From positions 1-8,054 of the forward strand of contig JALQTG010000086.1 in the NCBI GenBank assembly GCA_023264075.1: a DNA stretch of 8,054 bases, read 5' to 3'. Below are positions 1-6,349 of the stretch, in pieces (within the stretch, counting starts at the first letter, position 1; every line of letters begins with the position of its first letter). The position numbers and the translations under genes are program-made. The notes beneath the pieces are model-generated. The model saw only the letters and a program-made list of their open reading frames with translations, did no database searches and was not told the DNA's origin. The DNA comes from Crocinitomicaceae bacterium (lineage in GTDB: Bacteria; Bacteroidota; Bacteroidia; Flavobacteriales_D; Crocinitomicaceae).

Positions 1-497
1 CTGAGATGCTTGCACAACGCGGGTATGGGGTAATTACTGGTGGCGGACCAGGTATCATGGAAGCTGGAAATAAGGGTGCTCAGAAAGGAGACGGAAAATC
101 AGTTGGTCTTAACATAGACTTACCATTTGAGCAAAATGGAAATCCATTCATAGATCCGCAATCGAACTTGAAGTTTGATTACTTTTTTGTTAGAAAGGTG
201 ATTTTTGTAAAGTACTCTCAAGGATTTATTATTCTGCCTGGTGGATTTGGAACGTTAGACGAAATGTTCGAGGCACTAACATTAATTCAAACAAAAAAAA
301 TCAACGAAAGACCTGTGGTGCTCGTAGGAATTGAATATTGGAAAGGTTTGATAGAGTGGATTAAAACTACTATGCTCGTTGAAGGAAACATTTCCGAAGG
401 AGATTTAGATTATTTTAAACTGGTAGATACGGAAGAAGAAGCGCTAAGGTATATTGACGATTTCTTTAAAACACATGCTCTCACACCGAATTTCTAA
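1..497 (+). CDS. LOG-family protein (TIGR00730-type Rossmann fold), 5'-truncated by window edge
   Basis: This is the C-terminal part of a LOG (lysine decarboxylase-like, 'Lonely Guy') family protein. Known members are cytoplasmic phosphoribohydrolases that cleave nucleoside 5'-monophosphates, including cytokinin ribotides, into base and ribose-5-phosphate. Counting from the Met at base 6, the glycine-rich TGGGPGIMEA sits at residues 11-20, the paired Arg-Lys at 63-64, and the family signature PGGFGTLDE at 78-86; the signature and the Arg belong to the family's active site. The frame is open to the window edge (a Glu codon at 3-5 precedes the Met). In the family the segment LAxRGYGVxTGGGPGI lies well inside the protein, so the Met at base 6 is probably internal and the true start lies upstream. 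The 3' end is intact (TAA 495-497) and followed by a strong terminator, so this gene closes its transcription unit. The family call is firm; the substrate cannot be read from sequence. Confidence 0.93.
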   Translation, partial: EMLAQRGYGVITGGGPGIMEAGNKGAQKGDGKSVGLNIDLPFEQNGNPFIDPQSNLKFDYFFVRKVIFVKYSQGFIILPGGFGTLDEMFEALTLIQTKKINERPVVLVGIEYWKGLIEWIKTTMLVEGNISEGDLDYFKLVDTEEEALRYIDDFFKTHALTPNF

Positions 498-517
498 ATA
501 AATATAAGTATTGTGTG

Positions 518-559
518 AAAATGGTGCTATTTTTAGATAGCACCATTTTTTGTTTTTTT
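518..559 (+). terminator. Rho-independent terminator after the LOG gene
   Basis: A perfect 10-bp inverted repeat, ATGGTGCTAT (521-530) and ATAGCACCAT (537-546), is extended by three A:T pairs (518-520 with 547-549) to a 13-bp stem with a 6-base loop. A T-rich run follows (550-559, broken by one G). It lies 21 bases after the LOG stop and 66 bases before the next start, so it separates the LOG gene from the repeat-protein operon. Confidence 0.92.
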
Positions 560-585
560 CCCTAGAACCTTTTGTTGTATATTCG
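550..585 (+). promoter_or_regulatory. Candidate Bacteroidota sigma-type promoter for the repeat protein/PorP operon
   Basis: TATATTCG at 578-585 differs at one position from the Bacteroidetes -7 consensus TAnnTTTG. It would place the transcript start about 30 bases before the ATG at 626. The nearest upstream TTG (550-552) lies in the T-tract of the preceding terminator and is 25 bases from the -7 box, slightly longer than the usual 17-23, so the -33 assignment is weak. The position is sensible because a new transcription unit must start between 559 and 626. The exact boxes are a guess. Confidence 0.3.
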
Positions 586-625
586 CGTCGTGTTTTCAAC
601 TTTAGTTCTATAGAAATTTATAACT

Positions 626-3600
626 ATGAAATTACTACTACTTCTTGTTTCAGTTGCAGTTGTGTGTTTTTCTGCTCCTTCTTGGAGTCAAGTTTTTTGG
701 ACCGAAACTTTTGGTACAGGATGCAATACAGGTACACTAGCGGATGGTTTTGTGAGTTCAAACGGTACTTGGAATGTTACAGCGACCGGAGTGAATGGCC
801 CAGCTGCTAACGTATGGTACATCAGTGGAGAAGAAAATGCTGAGGGAGTTGGTAACTGCGGTGCAGGTTGTGGGAATAGTCCTACCCTGCATATAGGCCG
901 CTTTGATGGAGATGCTGGTGCGACTTACTTGAAAGATAATTCGTTAGGAGATCCAACAACGGACGTGCGTGTGGAATCACCAGTGATTGACTGTTCGAAC
1001 GAATGTCAAATTGTAATGAGCTTTGATTTAATTCATAACGGTGATTTATTACTTGATAATTGCATTATGTGGTACTTCGATGGGTCATCTTGGAGTACCT
1101 TGGGAAGCCCTAAGAAAACACTGTTGAGTTGTACTCCACTTGGTTTCTGGGAAGATTATTCGATTTATTTACCTGCGTCAGCGAGTAACAATCCAAATGT
1201 GCGAATTGGTTTTCAATGGATGAACAATGCCGATGGTGTGGGGGAAGATCCTTCAATTGCTATCCATAATCTCCAATTTGCATCCGATGATATTGAAGCT
1301 CCAACGCTGACATGTCCAGTGGATGTTAACGTTTACGTTGATCAAAATTGTGACGCTCAAATTCCAGATTTGTTGTTGCCACCGACAATATTAGTAACTG
1401 ATAATTGTACTTCAATAGCCGACATTCTAATTACTCAGAGTATTCCAAGTGGGACAATTCTTTCTGGACACCTCTCTGTGCAACAAGTGGAAATTTTAGC
1501 GACAGATTTATCGGGTAATTCTAGTTCTTGCCTTGTTGATGTGCGCGCAATTGATTCAATCGCTCCTTTATTTGTTTGTCCACCAACTATTCAGAAGTTT
1601 TTGGACGCCAATTGCGAGGCGCTTGTGGATGATCTTCATGTTCTGTTTAGTCCATCGGATAACTGCAGTCTTTTTTCAGCTTTGTTGACAACGCAGTCTC
1701 CAGCGGCTGGTACCACAATTACCGCGGATCAATTGGTAGAGTATTCAGTGACAGATGAAGCAGGTAATTCTCGCACTTGTTCGGTATTCATGGAAGTTGT
1801 TGATACCATTTCTCCACAAATTACATGTCCTGTGAATCAAACGCAGCTGACTGCAATAGGGGTTTGTGATACATCATTGTTGGATTATACAGATATGGTT
1901 ATTTGGAGTGATAACTGTACAGCGAGTGTTCTTGATATGACGTTTACTCAGGTACCAGCGCCGCTTAGCACAGTATCTGGAAATACAACGATTCAAATAA
2001 TGGTTGAAGATCCAAGTGGAAATGAAAGCACTTGTTCTTTTTCTCTCGTAGTAGATGACGTTGAGGCGCCTCAAATTACATGTCCTTCAAATCAAATTCA
2101 AGCAACGAATTCGGCATGTAATATTAACTTGTTGGATTTTACGGGAGATGCCATTGCTTCTGATAATTGCACGGGTGTTGGCAATTTAGTGTTTACACAG
2201 TCTCCGGCTATTGGTTCATTACATAGTGGTGTTGGAGCGATAGTTCCTGTTACGTTAACCACTACTGATGAGGAAGGGAATTCCAACTCTTGCTTGTTTC
2301 AAGTGGAACTAATTGATACAACCGCTCCTGAAGCCTTCTGTCCTTCGAATACAACTGTGAGTGCGGATGCTAACTGTGAATATGTGCTTGCGGATTTTAC
2401 AGGTGCCATGGCAGCAACGGATAACTGTACGAGCTTAGCAAATTTCGTATACAGTCACCAAACGCCTATCGGAACAGTTTTTAATGCGGGAGTGCATGAA
2501 ATCACACTGATTGCTGAGGACCAAAGTGGTAATCAAGGGACGTGTACTTTTGACATTCAAGTTGTTGATGTCACTGACCCTGTTATCACGAGTTGTGTAC
2601 CAGATCAAATCGTACTGCTAACGAATGGTTGCGAAGGTGTTTTAGGTGATTACTCATCTTTAATTAGTGCAGATGATGCTTGCGACGGAAATACCTTGTC
2701 TATCGTTCAGGTACCAGCTCCGGGAACTGTTATTACTGCTAGCCAAAGTGTTACAATGACTGTCTCTGATGTTGCTGGGAATTCCGCGCAGTGTACTTTC
2801 AATGTTTCTGTTTCTGATCAAGAAGCGCCCTCAATAGTATGCCAAACGGATACAATTATGTCTGTTAATGCAGCATGTGAATATGGCGCCCCAGATCTTA
2901 CGGGAATAATTTCCGGTACAGATAATTGTTCTGTTTTTTCCGATATGATTGTAAGTCAATTGCCAGCACCGGGTACACTGCTTACGGGTACTGATCAGGT
3001 GGAAGTTTTCTTAGAAGATGAGAATGGAAATCAAGCGTCATGTATTGTTGTTACAGTTCCAAACGATCTTGTTGCCCCTCAAATAACTTGTCCTTCGAAT
3101 CAAGTAGTTAATAATGGTGCGAATTGCGACTTCGCTCTTCTCGATTATATGTCTTCCGCAGTGGTTGTTGAAAACTGTCCGGGTTTCTCAATAAGTCAAA
3201 CTCCAGCTATCGGAAGCACAGTTTCAGTGGGTATGAATGAAATATTCTTGACAGTAACAGATGTTTCGGGAAATGAGGAGACATGTTCGTTTATCCTTGA
3301 GATTATTGAAAATGAAGTGCCAACAATAATTTGCCCTTCTGATATATCACAATGTGATCCGTTGGTAACATATTTAGAACCTGTGGGATCAGACAACTGT
3401 GTGACAGTTACAATTAATCAAACCGATCTTTCTGGTTTAACATCAGGTGATATTTTCCCAGTTGGTTTAACGACACAATCATTTGAGGTGATCGATGGTT
3501 CTGGTAATACTGCAACATGTTCATTTACAATTGAAGTATTAGAATCACCAGATGCAGCTGTCATTATTGATACGCCTAATTCATTGTGTGATACAACAAG

Positions 3601-4594
3601 TGTGGTACTCACATCTGCTCCAATTACGTCCGGAACGGGAGAGTGGATTGTACTTACGGGAACCGCGACGTTAAATAATCAGTTTGCCTCTACTACTGGT
3701 GCAAATAATATGAGTTTTGGAACGAATCAATTTATTTGGGAGGTATCCACTGCTTTATGTGGAACGCTATCAGACACGATAACAATTGAAGTTTTTGATC
3801 TTCCTTTCCCTGCTAGCATTCCAAATGATACGTTACTGGTTTGTTATGATACATTAATTAATCTAACGGGTAACATACCAAATGTAGGTGTAGGAACATG
3901 GTTCTCAACGAATTCGGAAATCAACTTCTTGAATCAAAATCAGTCGAATACGGTGGGGACAAATTTATCTGATGGTTGGAATGATATCATTTGGGGAATT
4001 TCTAATGGCACCTGCCCCGTTTCTACCGATACTGTTCGAGTTTTTCTAGCTCCAGAAGCTATAATTTCGACGCCTGACACTACATTATGTGTTACCGGCA
4101 ACTCCATTGAGCTGCAAGGAAATCTTGCTCCTGTAGGAATGAGTCCATACTGGTATGTGATTTCAGGAGGAGCAAATGTTGTCTCTCCTCAAAGTGCTAA
4201 TACGTTGGTGAATTCAATAAGCGGAGGAGAAACTATTATTGTATATGCGCTTTCTCATCCTGTATGTGGGAACTCGTTGGATACCATAGCTATAACGGTA
4301 ATCGAGTGTGAAGCATATGCCCCAGTTATACCAACCGTATTTACACCCAACAATGATGGAAAGAATGATCTCTTCATTATAGATAACTTACATGCAATTT
4401 ATCCAACGTGTGAGGTTAAAATAGTGAACCGATGGGGGAATTTAGTATTCGAATCGATTGGCTATTTAGATCCATGGGATGGTACTTTGTTAGAAACTGG
4501 AGAATTGCTACCTATCGGTACTTATTTTTATCGCGTGTACCTGAACGACGATGCCATGACAGAGATTTCGGGTTCAATCAGTATTATTCGCTAA
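626..4594 (+). CDS. Secreted multi-HYR-repeat surface protein with C-terminal CHU_C (type B T9SS sorting) domain
   Basis: A 1322-residue exported protein, probably a surface adhesin or filament-like protein. Order along the chain: Sec signal peptide (residues 1 to about 22, a leucine/valine-rich core ending in PSWSQ); an N-terminal domain rich in Gly, Cys and Trp (about 23-223) that I cannot assign firmly but which looks like a beta-sandwich/MAM-like module; nine tandem HYR-like repeats (224-974); three further beta-sandwich-like repeats with paired cysteines (975-1230); and a C-terminal CHU_C domain (1231-1322), the gliding-motility-type T9SS sorting domain, with TPNNDGKND, NRWG, PWDG and LPIGTYFY. 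By family knowledge the type B domain sends the protein through T9SS across the outer membrane. No catalytic domain is visible, so adhesion or structure is inference. The ATG at 626 is chosen because the signal peptide begins there. The PorP/SprF-type gene starts 15 bases after the stop. A MAM-like fold for the N-terminal region is the least certain part. Confidence 0.93.
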   Translation: MKLLLLLVSVAVVCFSAPSWSQVFWTETFGTGCNTGTLADGFVSSNGTWNVTATGVNGPAANVWYISGEENAEGVGNCGAGCGNSPTLHIGRFDGDAGATYLKDNSLGDPTTDVRVESPVIDCSNECQIVMSFDLIHNGDLLLDNCIMWYFDGSSWSTLGSPKKTLLSCTPLGFWEDYSIYLPASASNNPNVRIGFQWMNNADGVGEDPSIAIHNLQFASDDIEAPTLTCPVDVNVYVDQNCDAQIPDLLLPPTILVTDNCTSIADILITQSIPSGTILSGHLSVQQVEILATDLSGNSSSCLVDVRAIDSIAPLFVCPPTIQKFLDANCEALVDDLHVLFSPSDNCSLFSALLTTQSPAAGTTITADQLVEYSVTDEAGNSRTCSVFMEVVDTISPQITCPVNQTQLTAIGVCDTSLLDYTDMVIWSDNCTASVLDMTFTQVPAPLSTVSGNTTIQIMVEDPSGNESTCSFSLVVDDVEAPQITCPSNQIQATNSACNINLLDFTGDAIASDNCTGVGNLVFTQSPAIGSLHSGVGAIVPVTLTTTDEEGNSNSCLFQVELIDTTAPEAFCPSNTTVSADANCEYVLADFTGAMAATDNCTSLANFVYSHQTPIGTVFNAGVHEITLIAEDQSGNQGTCTFDIQVVDVTDPVITSCVPDQIVLLTNGCEGVLGDYSSLISADDACDGNTLSIVQVPAPGTVITASQSVTMTVSDVAGNSAQCTFNVSVSDQEAPSIVCQTDTIMSVNAACEYGAPDLTGIISGTDNCSVFSDMIVSQLPAPGTLLTGTDQVEVFLEDENGNQASCIVVTVPNDLVAPQITCPSNQVVNNGANCDFALLDYMSSAVVVENCPGFSISQTPAIGSTVSVGMNEIFLTVTDVSGNEETCSFILEIIENEVPTIICPSDISQCDPLVTYLEPVGSDNCVTVTINQTDLSGLTSGDIFPVGLTTQSFEVIDGSGNTATCSFTIEVLESPDAAVIIDTPNSLCDTTSVVLTSAPITSGTGEWIVLTGTATLNNQFASTTGANNMSFGTNQFIWEVSTALCGTLSDTITIEVFDLPFPASIPNDTLLVCYDTLINLTGNIPNVGVGTWFSTNSEINFLNQNQSNTVGTNLSDGWNDIIWGISNGTCPVSTDTVRVFLAPEAIISTPDTTLCVTGNSIELQGNLAPVGMSPYWYVISGGANVVSPQSANTLVNSISGGETIIVYALSHPVCGNSLDTIAITVIECEAYAPVIPTVFTPNNDGKNDLFIIDNLHAIYPTCEVKIVNRWGNLVFESIGYLDPWDGTLLETGELLPIGTYFYRVYLNDDAMTEISGSISIIR
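1295..3547 (+). repeat. Nine tandem HYR-like repeats (protein level, 78-88 residues each)
   Basis: Repeat boundaries in residues are 224-311, 312-394, 395-479, 480-565, 566-649, 650-732, 733-815, 816-896 and 897-974. Each opens with a motif close to APxITCP, has a second Cys about 10-13 residues later in the first eight copies, a central (S/T)DNC-like motif, a Q(S/T/V)PAxG-like turn, and closes with (T/E)DxxGNxxxCxF followed by a beta strand and Asp. Four cysteines recur per copy, for example 230/242/261/302 and 486/498/515/556, suggesting two disulfides per domain. The ninth copy is shorter, with only seven residues between its first two cysteines. The copies have diverged in DNA; short identical blocks remain, such as CAAATTACATGTCC at 1817-1830 and 2072-2085. 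Confidence 0.88.
3548..4315 (+). repeat. Three C-terminal beta-sandwich-like repeats (PKD/Ig-like), protein level
   Basis: Residues 975-1058, 1059-1141 and 1142-1230 form three related units. Each has an early Cys (SLCDT, LVCYDT, TLCVTG), a central Trp-containing strand (GEWIV, GTWFS, PYWYV), and ends with a second Cys followed by a (S/T)(D/L)(T)IxI(T/E)V-like strand (ALCG, GTCP, PVCG). This layout is common before CHU_C domains in Flavobacteriales proteins. PKD-like versus other Ig-like folds cannot be decided by eye. Confidence 0.6.
4316..4591 (+). other. CHU_C / T9SS type B sorting domain (domain within the 626-4594 gene)
   Basis: Residues 1231-1322 match the gliding motility-associated C-terminal domain: PTVFTPNNDGKND near its start, then IVNRWGNLVFES, the PWDG turn, LPIGTYFYRVY, and a final GSISIIR strand at the very C-terminus. 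In Flavobacterium johnsoniae this class of sorting signal is known to depend on PorP/SprF-type partners, which fits the downstream gene. Confidence 0.93.
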
Positions 4595-4609
4595 TTATCA
4601 AAAGAAGAA

Positions 4610-5611
4610 ATGATGAAAAATTTAATTGTTATTAGCTTTTTGATGTGTGGTATAGTATTTGGCCAACAAGAGGCACAGTTTTCACAATATTATTCTAATC
4701 CATATTTCTTTAATCCTGCGGCTGGAGGACTCACTAAGACCACCCAATTTGATGTCGGGTTCAGGAGACAATGGATGAATATCGAAGGCTCTCCTTTAAG
4801 TTTCTATGCAAGTGGACATAGTGAGGTGCGATTTGGGAAGTCAAAATCGGAAGTGATAGAAGAGTTTAATATTGATCGAGAATCGGTGTATGCTACTCCT
4901 GAAAAACGAATTGGCGTATCCAAACATGTCATTGGAGGGAAAATGTTATCAGACCAAATAGGCCCATTCATGAAGAATTCCATTATGGCATCCTATGCTT
5001 ATCATTTGCGCTTTACAGAAAAAACAATGTTGGGCGTGGGATTAAGCGGTGGTTGGAGCAATCTTGGAATCAACAGTTCTCGAGTTATTCTTTACGATGA
5101 AGACGATATTGAATACGCTAACTTTTTAACGCGCAATTCGAATCAAAATATTTTCGATGTTCAAGCTGGAATTACCTTTTACGGTGAAAAGTTCACACTT
5201 GGAATTTCGGGAACACAACTTTTGGAGAACGGTCTAGTGATAGATGAGGTTGTAACACAGTCGCAATTTGGACGCCACTTGTTTGCATTCGGGATGTATG
5301 AATTTGAACTTTCAGATGAGTATTCTATTGAACCGCATTTCATGCTCCAAGCTATAGGTAACGCACCGATTTCATTCAATATGGGAGCTAGAGTCATTGT
5401 CAAGGATAGATATTGGGGGAATCTTGCCTACCGATTTGGGGATGCAATTAATGTGGGTTTCGGAATGAATGTGGCGGGTAACTTTCGATTGGGGTATGCA
5501 TACGATTTTAGTGCTGGACAAGTACAGCGTTTCAACAATAGTGTTCATGAATTGATGCTTGGTTATGTAATTGGAAATAACCGTAACGTTGAAAAAGAGC
5601 TAAAGGACTAA
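4610..5611 (+). CDS. PorP/SprF-family type IX secretion outer-membrane protein
   Basis: A 333-residue outer-membrane beta-barrel protein of the PorP/SprF family. Known members assist secretion and surface attachment of partner T9SS substrates with type B C-termini. It has a short signal peptide (cleavage likely near residue 18-19, before QQEAQF), the family opening QFSQYYSNPYFFNPAAGG (23-40), RRQWxxIxGSP (52-62), a GGxxxSDQIGPF-like segment (109-120), many alternating amphipathic strands, and the terminal YRFGDAINVGFG and HELMLGY segments (about 274-319). The length is normal for the family. ATG 4610 is followed at once by a second ATG (4613); either could serve, and only a purine-rich AAAGAAGAA precedes them rather than a true Shine-Dalgarno. 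The 15-base gap to the repeat-protein stop implies co-transcription. A dedicated partnership with that protein is inferred from family and context. No convincing terminator follows. Confidence 0.93.
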   Translation: MMKNLIVISFLMCGIVFGQQEAQFSQYYSNPYFFNPAAGGLTKTTQFDVGFRRQWMNIEGSPLSFYASGHSEVRFGKSKSEVIEEFNIDRESVYATPEKRIGVSKHVIGGKMLSDQIGPFMKNSIMASYAYHLRFTEKTMLGVGLSGGWSNLGINSSRVILYDEDDIEYANFLTRNSNQNIFDVQAGITFYGEKFTLGISGTQLLENGLVIDEVVTQSQFGRHLFAFGMYEFELSDEYSIEPHFMLQAIGNAPISFNMGARVIVKDRYWGNLAYRFGDAINVGFGMNVAGNFRLGYAYDFSAGQVQRFNNSVHELMLGYVIGNNRNVEKELKD

Positions 5612-5616
5612 AATAA

Positions 5617-6259
5617 AACGTCCTTCGTCGAAAACTTCTGATTTTATATATTGAGGTTAATACGGACAAAAGTGAGCTAATTCAAATCCCGGCAGTTGGG
5701 GATAAAATTATCCGACAGACGAAATTCAAAACAGACTTATTTTAAAATTTGGTGGTCATGTAGGGATGTGCTATGAAAAAGCAGAGTCTTGTATAATCGA
5801 TGATACTTCGATATCACCGAATTATATCAAAGATATTTCCACGGCAGGATCTGAAATTCTAGTGTCAATTATTCTTTCTGAAGAAGACTTAGCGGTTATA
5901 AGCAGTGAGGCACTAGTGACATTTTTTGCTTACAAACAGATATTAAATTCATTAATTTCAATACGCCGGTTCCATTCGGTTTGCTGCTTGTATAGATTTT
6001 TTCTAAATGAATGTCCGATTAGCAAATAGCTCAACTTAGAAATATTAAGTTTACAATTGTGCTCACGAAGGCGTCCATGAATCAATTTGTGTTGACAATA
6101 CGCGATGATTTGACACAAGATCTTAAGATTAATTACACAATGAAGGATGAATCAATAGCTTCCACTTTAATCTCTGCATTAGTGGGTCAATTGGGATGGA
6201 GCTTATCTACGCGTTTTGAAGAATTAAATTGCGTAGTAGTTGTTTTTGGGGAGCAATAA
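5617..6259 (+). pseudogene. Decayed GAF-domain sensor histidine kinase remnant (GAF + HATPase, no phosphoacceptor domain)
   Basis: No intact gene spans this stretch, but three consecutive pieces in different frames read like one kinase. Piece 1 (5617-5742) contains LILYIEV, ELIQIPAVGDK, like the first strands of a bacterial GAF domain, then a TAA. Piece 2 (about 5737-5962, one frame over) continues with KFGGHVG, DDTSISPNYIKD, SEILVSI, LAVISSE and FFAYKQIL, matching the GAF pattern (GxGIVG, DTSxDPxYI, SEixVPI, iGVIxSE, FFT). Piece 3 (about 5954-6259, third frame) begins NTPVPFGLLL, like the N-box region IPLGLILNEL of HATPase_c, crosses stops at 5993, 6008 and 6020, then gives FVLTIRDD, where DNGxG is expected, and LISALVGQLGWSL...VVVVF, like the kinase C-terminus LxLVxxLVxQLxGxL. 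The start of the GAF domain and the whole His-containing dimerisation domain are missing. Shorter open stretches here (for example 5766-6029 and 6059-6259) are best read as parts of this wreck, not as genes. The resemblance is by eye only, without a profile search. Confidence 0.68.
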
Positions 6260-6301
6260 AGGAGGCTGATTCCTACGGTTTTCTTTCTCATCTTTATGTG
6301 C

Positions 6302-6339
6302 GACGGAGTTCGTTAATTTTTATTAGTTTTACGTCCGTC
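6302..6339 (+). promoter_or_regulatory. Imperfect inverted repeat in the leader of the acyltransferase gene
   Basis: GACGGA (6302-6307) plus CGT (6311-6313) pair with ACGTCCGTC (6331-6339), giving nine base pairs with a 3-base bulge around an AT-only-but-one loop (6314-6330). The loop includes TAATTTTT and overlaps TAGTTTTA, each one base off the Bacteroidetes -7 consensus TAnnTTTG. The element ends 10 bases before the ATG at 6350. It could be an operator over a promoter, an mRNA leader hairpin, or chance. There is no T-run after it, so it is not a typical terminator. Confidence 0.3.
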
Positions 6340-6349
6340 ATTTAAAGCC

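Noticed and set aside
550..810. 86-codon open frame overlapping the start of the repeat protein in another frame
   Set aside because: It begins in the terminator T-tract and overlaps the signal peptide and N-terminal domain of the 1322-residue protein, whose reading is far better supported.
4432..4635. Alternative open frame spanning the gene 2/gene 3 junction
   Set aside because: It overlaps the CHU_C domain and PorP signal peptide in the wrong frame; both true frames carry clear family motifs.
5603..5625. Possible terminator after the PorP gene (AAGGAC / GTCCTT)
   Set aside because: Only six base pairs with an 11-base loop, and the next bases are CGTCGAAAAC with no T-run.
5700..5713. Short palindrome-like GGATAA/TTATCC as an operator
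   Set aside because: It lies inside the GAF-like coding remnant, has only a two-base centre and no nearby start; probably coincidental.
5766..6029. 87-codon open frame starting at ATG 5766 as a small gene
   Set aside because: Its first two thirds read as the middle of a GAF domain that continues upstream in frame past the ATG, and its last part (after about 5962) loses all family resemblance where the ATPase-like text takes over in another frame. Better explained as part of the pseudogene.
6059..6259. 66-codon open frame (GTG start) as a small gene
   Set aside because: The kinase-like reading continues upstream of the GTG in the same frame through stop codons, and the content matches the C-terminus of an HATPase domain, so it is a fragment rather than a gene.
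6296..6316. Six-codon mini open frame (ATG TGC ... TAA) before the acyltransferase, possible leader peptide
   Set aside because: No ribosome site at suitable distance and no run of a single amino acid that would suggest attenuation; very short frames like this are expected by chance.
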